Below, piece after piece: positions 35,401 to 44,119 of a stretch of 64,000 nt of DNA. Location of the stretch: assembly GCF_000758665.1 (NCBI RefSeq), contig NZ_CP009285.1, positions 496,001 to 560,000 of the forward strand, read 5' to 3'. Positions within the stretch are counted from its first letter, which is position 1; each line of letters opens with the position of its first letter. The position numbers and the translations under genes are program-made. The DNA is from Paenibacillus borealis. GTDB taxonomy: Bacteria > Bacillota > Bacilli > Paenibacillales > Paenibacillaceae. The notes under the pieces were generated by a model. The model saw nothing but the letters and a program-made list of their open reading frames with translations. It ran no database searches and was not told the DNA's origin.

Positions 35401-35723
35401 TGTGGAGAACGATGATGGCCGGCAGCCGGCTGTTCTCTGTGGAAGGCGGCGAGCTAACCCTGGCGCTTGAGCCGGCACTTCCCGGCTGGCTGTTCGATGA
35501 GCAGGGCAATCTGTCCTTCACGCTGCTTGGCAGTACGGAAGTAACGTATTATAATCCGCGTCATGCCGATACCTTCGGCGGCAGCAAGGCGGTCATTCAG
35601 GATCTGACGCTGGTATTCCGGAGCGGAGAAGAGCGCGTGATTGCCGGCGGTCTGCTGCGCGGTGCGGATGCCGAGGCGCTGCGCCGTGGAGAGATTGCCG
35701 CCATCCGTGCGGTAATGGAATAA
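32496..35723 (+). CDS. Glycoside phosphorylase of the GH94/GH149/GH161 group, probably beta-glucan or cellobiose type
   Basis: 1,075 residues. These inverting phosphorylases split a beta-glucoside with phosphate and yield glucose 1-phosphate. The general-acid region WNDAMNGLPG (Asp654) matches the family's WNDG-type motif. The N-terminal beta-sandwich (MSNYYFDSGKFVIEQF, then IPMWTFYVNRGQGISSFGVR) is followed by an alpha/alpha barrel. The length is above that of common cellobiose phosphorylases (about 800) and near that of GH161 beta-1,3-glucan phosphorylases reported from Paenibacillus. No signal peptide is seen. AGGAGGAG precedes the ATG. With the GH30 gene and the transporter it forms a beta-glucan utilisation locus. 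The family choice is inference. Confidence 0.8.
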   Translation: MSNYYFDSGKFVIEQFHEGKPFASFLPGLAGLKGIPMWTFYVNRGQGISSFGVRDKNSPIMEFSPANISYKNVASTGFRTFIKLKGTAEIYEPFQSARPDPAAKRIMTILPNGLTIEESHTGHGLKTTVHYFNLPGDDYAALIRRVEIENTSGTELELELLDGLPEVLPFGVANGGYKEMGNLLRSWMDVYNLENGIPFYKLRSSTNDDAEVSEIKSGHFYLSSTAEGEQLYPVVDYEVIFGGNTSLTYPDRFAELPLTELLAQAQYPVNKVPCGFSGAARTLAPGASLKLNTIIGHVNDIARINHRAAELCREDYFAAKALEAASLTEDLTADIATRTSSPLFDAYCRQSYLDNFLRGGYPFIFDNGAEGYVVHLYSRKHGDMERDYNFFSLAPEYYSQGNGNFRDMNQNRRNDVFFHPQVGSFNIKMFYSLIQADGYNPLSVQGTSFEILPGEGEKLKAWLAGALAEHHAGFEKLLAGRFTPGSLINYIADHNITLKISEQELLSGVLALSQQNIEAAFGEGFWSDHWTYNLDLVEGYLDIYPERQTELLFGDETYTFYDSPAYVMPRSEKYVISGGQVRQFGALLEDEEKLHQLKRKISDTQWLRTQGGHGEIYRTSLFVKLLSLALNKFATLDPYGMGIEMEGNKPGWNDAMNGLPGLVGSGMSETFELKRMLVFMLEALESGADLPSAVILPSEMALLLEQVERAVTEVLDGSLAQFPYWDRVASAREAYRADIRFGITGETEEISLAVIRGALGKWLRKVDQGIERAVGIGGGLVPTYFRFEATRFQPVTDESGEPVISGYGLPKARVEEFEASALPYFLEGPARWLKTLDSQETAKEIYSKVKQSGLFDPVTSMYRTSVSLEEESHDIGRIRAFTPGWQERESNFLHMSYKYLLELLKAGLYDEFYSELKTSLIPFLDPEVYGRSTLENSSFISTGGNPDPATHGRGFVARLSGSTAEFLSMWRTMMAGSRLFSVEGGELTLALEPALPGWLFDEQGNLSFTLLGSTEVTYYNPRHADTFGGSKAVIQDLTLVFRSGEERVIAGGLLRGADAEALRRGEIAAIRAVME

Positions 35724-35767
35724 TCAGAATCTGCAATTCCGGCAGATAGAGGTAGAGGAAGAAAGGA

Positions 35768-35793
35768 GAGGAGGCCCATTTGGGCCTCCTTTT
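35768..35793 (+). terminator. Intrinsic terminator after the phosphorylase gene
   Basis: AGGAGGCCC-ATTT-GGGCCTCCT followed by TTTTG is a compact GC-rich hairpin with a T run. Confidence 0.9.
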
Positions 35794-35821
35794 GTCTGCC
35801 GGGGGTTAGGTGGATTAGAGT

Positions 35822-36520
35822 GAATTGCACCTGAATCCGCGGGGAGTGGGCGGGAAGCGGAAATGAGGGGCAGAGGTGCCCCTGAATCCGCGGGGAGTGG
35901 GCGGGAAGCGGAAATGAGGGGCAGAAGTGCCCCTGATTCCGCCAGAAGCGGGCGGGAAGGAGAAATGAGGGGCAGAAGTGCCCCTGAATTCGCCAGAGTG
36001 GGCGGGAAGGAGAAATGAGGAGCAGAAGTGCCCCTGAATCCGCCGAAAGCGGGCGGGAAGGAGAAATGAGGAGCAGAAGTGCCCCTGAATCCGCCGAAAG
36101 CGGGCGGGAAGGAGAAATGAGGAGCAGAAGTGCCCCTGAATCCGCCGAAAGCGGGCGGAAAGGGTGAAATGAGGAGCAGAAGTGCCCCTGAATTCGCCAG
36201 AAGTAGGCGGAAAGGAGAAATGAGGAGCAGAAGTGCCCCTGAATCCGCCGAAAGCGGGCGGGAAGCGGAAATGAGGAGCAGAAGTGCCCCTGAATTCGCC
36301 GAAAGCGGGCGGGAAGCGGAAATGAGGAGCAGAAGTGCCCCTCAATCCGCCAGGAGTGGGCGGGAAGGAGAAATGAGGAGCAGAAGTGCCCCTGAATCCG
36401 CCGGAAGCGGGCGGAAAGGGTGAAATGAGGAGCAGAAGTGCCCTTGAATCCGCCAGGAGTGGGCGGAAAGGTGAAATGAGGAGCAGAAGTGCCCCTCAAT
36501 CCGCCAGAAACAGGCGGAAG
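35822..36520. repeat. About 51-bp tandem repeat array, 13-14 copies
   Basis: A unit containing GAGCAGAAGTGCCCCTGAAT and then CCGCCGAAAGCGGGCGG recurs about every 50-54 bp. The first copies have GGGGCA-GAAG-TGCCCC, a perfect short hairpin; most later ones have GGAGCA. Because the period is close to 17 codons, long open frames run through on both strands (one reaches 309 codons on the minus strand). They lack ribosome binding sites and look like accidents. The array fills most of the gap between the phosphorylase terminator and the permease promoter. The stretch 36521-36719 shows nothing recognisable. Confidence 0.95.
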
Positions 36521-36719
36521 GAGCAACCCAGAGGGATAAGTAGCTTTGAATTTGTCCTAAACGGGCAGTGTAGCACTCACCCATGCAAGCGCGGAAGGGA
36601 TTTGGAACGGGAGGAGTCAATAGCTGTGCAAGTTCAGGCTTTCCCGCGGCCAGGTCCCGCGGCGGTTGAGTTTTTTAGCCAAGCCGAAAAATGAGCCCCC
36701 AAATACGAAATCTGGGACC

Positions 36720-36775
36720 TTACGCCAATAAACTAAAACGCATACAATAAATACATAGAGATGAAAACGCTTCAC
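36720..36775 (+). promoter_or_regulatory. Possible promoter and cre-like site before the sugar transporter genes
   Basis: TACAAT (36743-36748) could be a -10 box with a weak TTACGC 17 bp upstream. ATGAAAACGCTTCAC (36761-36775) resembles a CcpA cre site but departs from the consensus at its right end. Both calls are tentative. Confidence 0.4.
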
Positions 36776-36807
36776 ACAATAAAGTGGGTATTTTGGAGGT
36801 CCATACG

Positions 36808-37797
36808 ATGGAGAACAAACGAAACGCCGAAGTCAATCCGGCGATGAAACCGCTCATTCCGGCTTCAATCGAAACCGGTTCAGGTCGCAAAAAAACACTC
36901 TGGAGGAGATTCGTAGCCCAGCGTCATCTGCAGACCATGGCACTGCTTGGGGTAGTCTGGATGATCATATTCAACTACATCCCGATCTACGGCTTGATTA
37001 TTTCCTTCAAGGAATATAATATCGTCAAGTCGATTGCCGAAGCCCCCTGGGTGGGTCTGGAGCATTTCAGGGAACTGTTCGCAGATGAGGATCTGCCGAA
37101 TGTCATCCGTAATACGCTCGGCATCAGCTTGATCAAGCTGCTTATCGGATTTCCGCTGCCGATCATATTCGCACTGTTTCTGAATGAAGTACGGTCCATC
37201 CGATTCAAGAAGACGATTCAGACGATTTCTTATCTGCCGCATTTCCTCTCCTGGGTTGTCCTTGGCGGCATTCTGGCCACCTGGCTCGCGGATGTAGGGA
37301 TTATCAATAATATTCTGCTTGCACTGAATTTCATTGACAAGCCGATCACTTACCTGGCTGAACCGAGTTATTTCTGGACGATAATCATCACCTCAGACAT
37401 TTGGAAGGAGCTTGGCTGGTCAGCGATTATCTACCTCGCGGCGATCGCCGGTGTGTCTCCGGAAATGTATGAAGCAGCAACGATTGACGGCGCAGGACGT
37501 TTCCAGAAAATGTGGTTTGTCACTCTGCCGGCCATCCGGGCCACGATCAGCATCCTGTTCGTCCTGGCAGTCAGCGGCGTACTGAACTCGAACTTCGACC
37601 AGATTCTGGTCCTGCGAAATTCGCTTAACGACAGTACTTCCAATGTAATTGATTACTATATCTATCAGACAGGTATTGTCTCCAACCGCTTCTCCTATTC
37701 TGCGGCGGTCACCCTGGTCAAAGCGGTCATTGCACTGATTCTGCTGCTGATTGCCAATCAGGTATCCAAAAAAATCAACGACACGTCGCTGTTCTAG
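36808..37797 (+). CDS. Carbohydrate ABC transporter permease, LplB type
   Basis: About 329 residues with six membrane helices. It is one of the two channel subunits of a CUT1-type importer. Family motifs are IFNYIPIYGLIISFKEYNI, TISYLPHFLSWVVLGGI and the EAA loop YEAATIDGAGRFQKMWFVTL. The ATG at 36808 has TTGGAGG 9-10 bases upstream. Bases 36867-36880 repeat 14 bases of the operator at 30602. The next permease gene starts 18 bp downstream. As is usual for this type, no ATPase gene is present; a shared MsmX-like ATPase elsewhere is expected. Confidence 0.93.
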   Translation: MENKRNAEVNPAMKPLIPASIETGSGRKKTLWRRFVAQRHLQTMALLGVVWMIIFNYIPIYGLIISFKEYNIVKSIAEAPWVGLEHFRELFADEDLPNVIRNTLGISLIKLLIGFPLPIIFALFLNEVRSIRFKKTIQTISYLPHFLSWVVLGGILATWLADVGIINNILLALNFIDKPITYLAEPSYFWTIIITSDIWKELGWSAIIYLAAIAGVSPEMYEAATIDGAGRFQKMWFVTLPAIRATISILFVLAVSGVLNSNFDQILVLRNSLNDSTSNVIDYYIYQTGIVSNRFSYSAAVTLVKAVIALILLLIANQVSKKINDTSLF

Positions 37798-37815
37798 GAC
37801 AAGGAGGACCTATAT

Positions 37816-38706
37816 ATGTTTGCTCTCAAACGTAAAACCAAAGGCGAAGCTTTTTTCGATATCGTCAATAATCTGGTTATGCTCTGTATCTGCTTCCTGA
37901 CGCTGTATCCAATCTGGTATGTGCTCGTCAACGCCTTCAACGACGGCAATGATGCCATGCTCGGCGGGATTTACTGGTGGCCGCGGATGTTCACCCTGAA
38001 GAACTTCGATGCGGTATTTGCAAGTCCGGGGATTATGCTGGCGATGGGGGTTACCGTACTCAAGACAGTCATTGGTGTGGCTCTGCATGTATTCTTCACA
38101 GCGATGGTAGCTTATGCCTTGTCCCGCAAAGATCTGGTTGGCGGCAAGCTCTACATTCTGATCGGCACCATTACACTGTTCTTCAACGGCGGTCTGATTC
38201 CGACCTTCCTGCTGATGCGCGATCTGCATTTACTGGATAACTTCATGGTCTATATCATTCCCGTAATGTTCAGCTTCTTCGATCTCATCATCTTCATGAC
38301 CTTCTTCCGGGAGATTCCCGACGGTCTGGATGAGGCGGCGCGGATTGACGGAGCCAACGACTGGTCCATCTTACTGCGGATCGTGCTTCCGGTCTCCATG
38401 CCGGTTATTGCTACCATTGCGCTGTTCCACGGCGTCTATCAATGGAATGATTATTTTGCCGGTATTATCTATGTGAACAATGTAGACCTGCAGCCGATTC
38501 AGACCTATCTGTTCCGGGTCGTGGCCCAGTCCAGCTCCAATACGATGATGGTTGCTGTCCAGGGCAGCGCGGCTACAAGGTCGGTAACTTCCCAGTCCAT
38601 CAAGCTGGCAACCATGGTTGTCACTACGCTGCCAATCGTGTTCGTCTATCCGTTCCTGCAGCGCTATTTCGTGAAGGGCATGATGATCGGCTCCATCAAG
38701 GGCTGA
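37816..38706 (+). CDS. Carbohydrate ABC transporter permease, LplC type
   Basis: 296 residues with six membrane helices. It is the second channel subunit, with motifs LTLYPIWYVLVNAFNDG, FFNGGLIPTFLLMRDLHLLD, and the EAA loop DEAARIDGANDWSILLRIVL. The end YPFLQRYFVKGMMIGSIKG is typical. It follows the LplB-type gene by 18 bp with AAGGAGG before the ATG. Confidence 0.94.
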   Translation: MFALKRKTKGEAFFDIVNNLVMLCICFLTLYPIWYVLVNAFNDGNDAMLGGIYWWPRMFTLKNFDAVFASPGIMLAMGVTVLKTVIGVALHVFFTAMVAYALSRKDLVGGKLYILIGTITLFFNGGLIPTFLLMRDLHLLDNFMVYIIPVMFSFFDLIIFMTFFREIPDGLDEAARIDGANDWSILLRIVLPVSMPVIATIALFHGVYQWNDYFAGIIYVNNVDLQPIQTYLFRVVAQSSSNTMMVAVQGSAATRSVTSQSIKLATMVVTTLPIVFVYPFLQRYFVKGMMIGSIKG

Positions 38707-38808
38707 TGATCTGCAAACCACAAGGTAACTCCTCCGGTGTCCGGATGTCTTGCGGGCAACGGTGTTGAGCTTATAATTAATAATTTCTAGAAAAGGGGTA
38801 AACAAAAC

Positions 38809-40509
38809 ATGGGCATGAAACATAAGCCAAAGAAAATGGTCTTACTGCTCTTGGGACTAATGTTGACATTCTCGGCTGCGGGCTGTTCAAGCAATAATAA
38901 TGCCGCAAACGGAAATACAGCGACGGAGAAGCCGGCTACGGAAGCTACAGAGGCACCGGCAACCAATGCAACAGAAACTACAGCTCCGGCAGCAACAGGC
39001 GATGAGCCAGGCTGGATGAGCGACACTTCACCAATCACCTTCGACTGGTATCTGAACTTTGCCTGGTTTGCCAACAAATGGGGCGTAGATCCAACTTCGC
39101 AATATGTTACGAAAAAGACCGGTGTAAACGTTAACTTTATCGTTCCTGCCGGAAATGAGAACGAAAAGCTGAACACAATGATCGCTTCCGGTAAGCTGCC
39201 GGACTTCATCACTCTCGGCTTCTGGGAAGATGCCATCAAGAAAATGGTTGAAGGCGAAATGGTTCTTCCGCTGAATAAGCTGGCTGAAGAATATGACCCT
39301 TACTTCTTCAAGGTATCTGATAAAGATAAGCTGGGCTGGTACACACAACCAGACGGCAACGTATACGGCTATCCTAACTCTTCCTCATCTCCTGCCGATT
39401 ACGAGAAATATGGTGATACTTATGTATCCAACCAGACTTTCGTAGTACGTAAAGATATTTATGAAGCCATTGGCAGCCCTGATATGCGTACGCCTGAAGG
39501 ATTCCTGGCTGCGCTGAAAGCTGCACAGGAGAAATTCCCTGAAGTGAACGGCCAGCCGCTGATTCCGCTCGGCTTGCATGAATTCACCGAGAACGGCAAT
39601 GACTCGCTGGAAGGCTACATTCAGAACTTCTTGGCTATCCCTTGGGAAAAAGACGGCAAGGTGTATGACCGTGAAACTGATCCTGAATACGTGCGCTGGA
39701 TGAAGACACTCCGTCAAGCTAACCAGGATGGACTCTTGGCAAAAGATATCTTCATCGACAAGCGTGCACAAATGGAAGAAAAGATTGTGCAAGGACGCTA
39801 TTTCGCAATGCTGTACCAACGTACTGACTTTGCTTCCCAGCTCGGAACGATTTCCCAGAAAAATCCTGACCAGGTCTACATTGCTGTAGACGGCCCAGCC
39901 AATACCAAGCTGGATCCGCCTACCCTGAACGGCCCTGGGATCTCCGGCTGGACGGTTACCCTGATCTCCAAGGATGTTAAGGATAAAGAACGTGCAATTA
40001 AATTCCTCAGCTATCTGAACAGTGAAGAAGGCCAAAAGGATCTTTATCTGGGCGAAAAAGGGGTCAGCTATGATACAATTGATGGCAAAGACCAATTCCT
40101 GCCTGAAGCACTCACTTTGGCGAACACAGACCGTGCAGCATTCGATAAGAAATATGGATCTTCATTCACCTTCTGGATGATGCAGAATACGAATATTACC
40201 GACCAGTGGAAACCAGAATCTGTTGAGCCGTATAAACAACTGGAAGACTGGACCAAAGGCAAATCGATCAACACTTCGGAATTCCAGCTGATTGATCCTA
40301 GCGGTAACTCACCGGAAGGCATTATCGCCACCAAGCTGAAACAACTGCGCGGCAAAACCATGCCGAAGCTGCTTATGGCTGAATCCGATGCGGAATTCGA
40401 CAAGATCTGGACTGACTATAACGCCAAAAAAGAGAAGGATGGTCAAGCGACCTTCGATGCTTACCGCCAGACCAAGTATGAAGAGAACAAAAAGAAACTC
40501 GGAATGTAA
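38809..40509 (+). CDS. Extracellular solute-binding lipoprotein of a sugar ABC transporter
   Basis: 566 residues. A type-2 solute-binding protein of the large LipO/LplA group. The signal sequence ends in the lipobox SAAGC, so the protein is lipid-anchored outside the membrane. A Thr/Ala/Glu-rich linker of about 45 residues leads to the binding domain (TFDWYLNFAWFANKWG). It would capture the oligosaccharide that the two permeases import. Codon choice is more biased towards common codons than in neighbours, in line with high expression. AAAAGGGG precedes the ATG. Confidence 0.92.
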   Translation: MGMKHKPKKMVLLLLGLMLTFSAAGCSSNNNAANGNTATEKPATEATEAPATNATETTAPAATGDEPGWMSDTSPITFDWYLNFAWFANKWGVDPTSQYVTKKTGVNVNFIVPAGNENEKLNTMIASGKLPDFITLGFWEDAIKKMVEGEMVLPLNKLAEEYDPYFFKVSDKDKLGWYTQPDGNVYGYPNSSSSPADYEKYGDTYVSNQTFVVRKDIYEAIGSPDMRTPEGFLAALKAAQEKFPEVNGQPLIPLGLHEFTENGNDSLEGYIQNFLAIPWEKDGKVYDRETDPEYVRWMKTLRQANQDGLLAKDIFIDKRAQMEEKIVQGRYFAMLYQRTDFASQLGTISQKNPDQVYIAVDGPANTKLDPPTLNGPGISGWTVTLISKDVKDKERAIKFLSYLNSEEGQKDLYLGEKGVSYDTIDGKDQFLPEALTLANTDRAAFDKKYGSSFTFWMMQNTNITDQWKPESVEPYKQLEDWTKGKSINTSEFQLIDPSGNSPEGIIATKLKQLRGKTMPKLLMAESDAEFDKIWTDYNAKKEKDGQATFDAYRQTKYEENKKKLGM

Positions 40510-40523
40510 GCTTAACTATAGGA

Positions 40524-40557
40524 CCCAATTGCCCGCTGACTGCGGGCTTTTGGGTTA
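40524..40557 (+). terminator. Intrinsic terminator after the solute-binding protein gene
   Basis: CCCAATTGCCCGC-TGACT-GCGGGCTTTTGGG is a nested hairpin with T residues. It separates the transporter genes from the two-component genes. Confidence 0.8.
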
Positions 40558-40604
40558 TTTTCAAGATATAAGGCTTAAGTTTCGCCAATAACGGAGAGGT
40601 GAGC

Positions 40605-42494
40605 ATGCGCGAACGAACAGGAGCATTATGGAATTCCTTCCGCTATTGGCTCGGACGGAGATCACTGCAAAGCCGGCTGGTTGTGGCTTATATCTTCATT
40701 ATTCTGGGACCCAGTCTGCTGGTGTCCTTCTATTCGTACAAGGCGATTAACAATACCTATATGCGTGATTCCATAGAGAAGAACAGCTATCTGCTGCAAA
40801 TGGAGAAGCTGCATGTGCTCAATCAGATTGAGGCGATGGAACGGGCGGCCCAAATGGCCTATTCGGATAAAACAGTGCAGAATTATCTTATCAACGAGAG
40901 CGATCCGACGCTTGGGGAGCTGATTGATTTCAATACGACCAGCTTTGTGAATCTCAGCCAGATCCAGTTTAACAATCCGAACATTGAGCACCTGTATCTG
41001 TATTCCAGCAGCAATAATATGTATGAACTGTGGCCGGTTATTTTCCGCGAGTCGCGGGTCTCCATGGAACCCTGGTTTCAAAAGGCATTGCGGGTGGAGG
41101 GGCGGAATATGTGGGCCTTCCAGAACTCTGACATCGATTTGATGCTGCGGTTCTCGGAGGAAGTGGAGCAGGGCCAGCCCAAGGTATCGCTGCTGCGCGA
41201 GATCAGTATTCCTGCCGGACATCACATCGGGATGATTCAGGTGGATATGCTGCTGAGTAAATTTACACCGAAGACGTATACCTCCGTGCAGGATAATGAA
41301 TCCCAGATGATTCTTGCGGATGATGAGCTGAACCTGTTTGCCCGGACAGACAACTCTTTTCTGCAAAACAACTCAGGGCTTAACGCGGCAATCAAAGACC
41401 GGCTGGCTGCGTTCCGGAAGACCGGTGAATGGCAGATGGATTATAAGGAGAACGGGAATTCCTTCATGCTGATTCAGGCTCCGCTGGAGCAGATTAATGC
41501 TTCTCTGGTCACTGTGGTCTCGATGAAAGGCGTGATGATGGATATCTCACGTACCCGTAATTTGATTATCGGGGTCAATATTGGCTTCATCTTCCTGGTC
41601 ACCGCAATAGCATATGTACTGAATGCATTCATCCTGAAGAATCTCCGCCGTTTGACAGAAACGATGAAGAGAGTCCGCCGGGGAGAGCCATATGGCAGCA
41701 TCCGCGTCAGCGGGGGCGGCGAAGTCGGAGAGCTTGCCCATCATTTCTCCAAGCTGATGAATACGATTAACACGCTGGTGGCGCAGGCTGTCCATAAGCA
41801 GGCGCTGTCGAAGGAAGCTGAACTGCGGACGCTGCATAATCAGATTGATGCCCATTTCCTCTACAATACGCTGGAAAATATCAAAATGCTGGCAGAGATT
41901 GAGAACCAGCGGACGATCTCGGATGCGCTTACCCGGCTTGGCGGCATGATGCGCTATAATTTCAAATGGACGGGTGAATACGTGAAGCTGAAAGACGAGA
42001 TCCGCCATATCCAGAACTATATAGAGGTTATGAATATAAGATTCGAACATACCATTGGACTGGAGCTTAATATTGACAGCGCTTATCTGGAAGTGGAGGT
42101 GCTCAAAATGTCGCTGCAGCCGATTGTTGAAAACAGTGTGAAGCATGCCTGGAATGCGGACGGGGTAGAGCTCACGGACCGCGTTGTGCGGATTGATATT
42201 ACGGAGGCCGAAGGGGATATCTTCATCGCGCTGCGCGATAATGGTCTCGGACTGACTCCGCAGCAGCTGGCCCAGCTGCATGAGGCGATATATGCCAAGG
42301 AGGAGCCGGGGGCTGACCCTTCGGGAACCAGCAGCGGCGGATATAAGTCGGGAGGCGTAGGACTGCGCAATGTGCATCAGCGTCTGCAGCTGTTCTACGG
42401 TGAGGAGTACGGGCTGGAAGTGCAGAGCGAGGCAGGGAAATGGACAACTGTGTTCATGTCACTGCCCAAAGTTCTATTGACGGGGGATAACTAG
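40605..42494 (+). CDS. Sensor histidine kinase, YesM type
   Basis: About 629 residues. It has two membrane helices that flank an extracytoplasmic sensor of about 270 residues, then a HAMP domain (LKNLRRLTETMKRVRRGEP). The His-kinase domain has the phospho-His in QIDAHFLYNTLENIKML (usual form QINPHFLYNTL), and the ATPase domain has ALRDNGLGLTPQQL and GGVGLRNVHQRL. Together with the response regulator directly downstream it probably senses the sugar or its binding protein and controls the transporter. ATG at 40605 follows GGAGAGG. Confidence 0.93.
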   Translation: MRERTGALWNSFRYWLGRRSLQSRLVVAYIFIILGPSLLVSFYSYKAINNTYMRDSIEKNSYLLQMEKLHVLNQIEAMERAAQMAYSDKTVQNYLINESDPTLGELIDFNTTSFVNLSQIQFNNPNIEHLYLYSSSNNMYELWPVIFRESRVSMEPWFQKALRVEGRNMWAFQNSDIDLMLRFSEEVEQGQPKVSLLREISIPAGHHIGMIQVDMLLSKFTPKTYTSVQDNESQMILADDELNLFARTDNSFLQNNSGLNAAIKDRLAAFRKTGEWQMDYKENGNSFMLIQAPLEQINASLVTVVSMKGVMMDISRTRNLIIGVNIGFIFLVTAIAYVLNAFILKNLRRLTETMKRVRRGEPYGSIRVSGGGEVGELAHHFSKLMNTINTLVAQAVHKQALSKEAELRTLHNQIDAHFLYNTLENIKMLAEIENQRTISDALTRLGGMMRYNFKWTGEYVKLKDEIRHIQNYIEVMNIRFEHTIGLELNIDSAYLEVEVLKMSLQPIVENSVKHAWNADGVELTDRVVRIDITEAEGDIFIALRDNGLGLTPQQLAQLHEAIYAKEEPGADPSGTSSGGYKSGGVGLRNVHQRLQLFYGEEYGLEVQSEAGKWTTVFMSLPKVLLTGDN

Positions 42495-42496
42495 CT

Positions 42497-44080
42497 ATGA
42501 CCAATCTGCTGATTGTGGATGATGAAAAAATGATCCGTCAAGGCCTGAAGGCGATGATCGAACGGGAATATCCGTCTGTCTACAGCATCACGATGGCAGG
42601 CAACGGCGCGGAAGCGCTGGAGCTGTACAAGCAGGAGCGGAAGGATGTCATTATTACGGATATCCGGATGCCGATTATGGATGGGATTACGCTGCTGGAA
42701 CGGTTGTCGGCGGAAGCAGGCGAAGGGGAACCTCCGGCTGTCATTATCTTAAGCGGCCATGATGATTTCGAATATGCCAAAAGCGCGATCCGCTACCGCG
42801 TGAAGGATTATCTGCTGAAGCCGATCCGCCGTGAAGAGCTGTTTGAGATTCTCGAACGGATCGGCAAGGAGGGAATGGACCGGGAGTCGAGCAGCCACAG
42901 GCAGAAGCAGGAGGCGGAAGGCTACCGCCGTGAGCTGCGGGTTGCCCGTCTGCGGGGGCTTTTGATGCAGCGGGAGGTAGAGGCATCGGCAGCACAGCTG
43001 GAGGAGCTGTCGGCGCTGCAGATTCCTTTTACAGTAGGAGTAGTGAATTATTATCACCGGGACGGCGTGCGGATGAAGCACGGAGAGGTCCAGGGAGTAC
43101 TGGAGCGGCTGATCGGGCCGCTGGAACAGAAATTTACGGAGATCCTGACCGATTGGGACGGGAAGCTTGTACTGGTCGGGAACGGGGAGAGCTTCCTGGA
43201 GCTGGCCGGTAAGGCTGAGGCCAAAGACCTTAAGAGGCTGCTCATCGGCATCAGCAGTGAGAGCCGGAGTCCAGAGCAGTTCCGTGCCTGTTATATGGAG
43301 GCCTACCGGGCGCTGCAGTATACTTTTCTGTCCCCGCAGGCCAGCTTTGTCGACTATAAGGATATCCGCACCGGGCGCCTGAGCTTCCCTTCACCGGAAG
43401 AGGAGCTGCGCAAGCTGCTTAATATGCTGGGAACCGAGCGTGAGAAGGAGATCAAGACACTGCTTGGTGTTATTTTTCAGACGGATCATTTGCTGCACTT
43501 AGATTTGGATTACCTGGAGAATGTAGGGCGGAGTATTAATGAACGGGTGCTGGATGAAGTATTCCGTGTGCATGGAGAGGCCTCGGTGGAAGTGCTGAAG
43601 CTGTACCGCGCGGTCGGCAACCTGTATAATTTCCGCAATTTCCACGACTATTACCGGGCACTGGAGCATTTGCTCCTTAGTGTGAACGATTATATTATAG
43701 GAATAAGATCTGCTCATACCGAGCATGCCGATATGGAAGAAGCGCTGGCGTATATTGAAGCGAATTATGCCCGTCCGCTGAATATGGCGATGGTCAGCAA
43801 TTATGTGTCGCTTAATTATTCTTATTTCAGTGAAGCCTTCAAGGCTTATACCGGGGAGAGCTTTGTACTGTATCTCAAAAAAGTCCGTATCCGCCACGCC
43901 AAGGAAATGCTGGCCGATAACTCCGTCAAGCTGGCCGGGGTCTCTGAGGCGGTAGGTTTTGAGAACAGCAAGCAATTCGCGCGTGTCTTTAAGGAGCTGG
44001 AGGGCATTTCTCCCGGTGAGTACCGGGCGAAGCAGCTAATGGAACGTTATTCGGGCCAGGCGGAGGATAAGGAATCTTAA
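42497..44080 (+). CDS. Response regulator with AraC-type DNA-binding domain, YesN type
   Basis: 527 residues. An N-terminal receiver domain with the phosphoacceptor Asp in IITDIRMPIMDG and the Lys in DYLLKPIRREEL, a central region of about 250 residues, and a C-terminal AraC double helix-turn-helix (MAMVSNYVSLNYSYFSEAFK, then GVSEAVGFENSKQFARVFKE). It starts 3 bp after the kinase gene stops, so the pair is co-translated. It probably activates the carbohydrate transporter genes. Confidence 0.94.
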   Translation: MTNLLIVDDEKMIRQGLKAMIEREYPSVYSITMAGNGAEALELYKQERKDVIITDIRMPIMDGITLLERLSAEAGEGEPPAVIILSGHDDFEYAKSAIRYRVKDYLLKPIRREELFEILERIGKEGMDRESSSHRQKQEAEGYRRELRVARLRGLLMQREVEASAAQLEELSALQIPFTVGVVNYYHRDGVRMKHGEVQGVLERLIGPLEQKFTEILTDWDGKLVLVGNGESFLELAGKAEAKDLKRLLIGISSESRSPEQFRACYMEAYRALQYTFLSPQASFVDYKDIRTGRLSFPSPEEELRKLLNMLGTEREKEIKTLLGVIFQTDHLLHLDLDYLENVGRSINERVLDEVFRVHGEASVEVLKLYRAVGNLYNFRNFHDYYRALEHLLLSVNDYIIGIRSAHTEHADMEEALAYIEANYARPLNMAMVSNYVSLNYSYFSEAFKAYTGESFVLYLKKVRIRHAKEMLADNSVKLAGVSEAVGFENSKQFARVFKELEGISPGEYRAKQLMERYSGQAEDKES

Positions 44081-44119
44081 AATACGAACAATGGATGGTT
44101 CGAAGCTGGAGGCAATGGA

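Noticed and set aside
35597..36526. A 309-codon minus-strand open frame and other long frames across the 51-bp repeats
   Set aside because: They arise from a tandem repeat with a near-17-codon period. Several frames on both strands are open, there is no ribosome binding site, and the frame overlaps the end of the phosphorylase gene.
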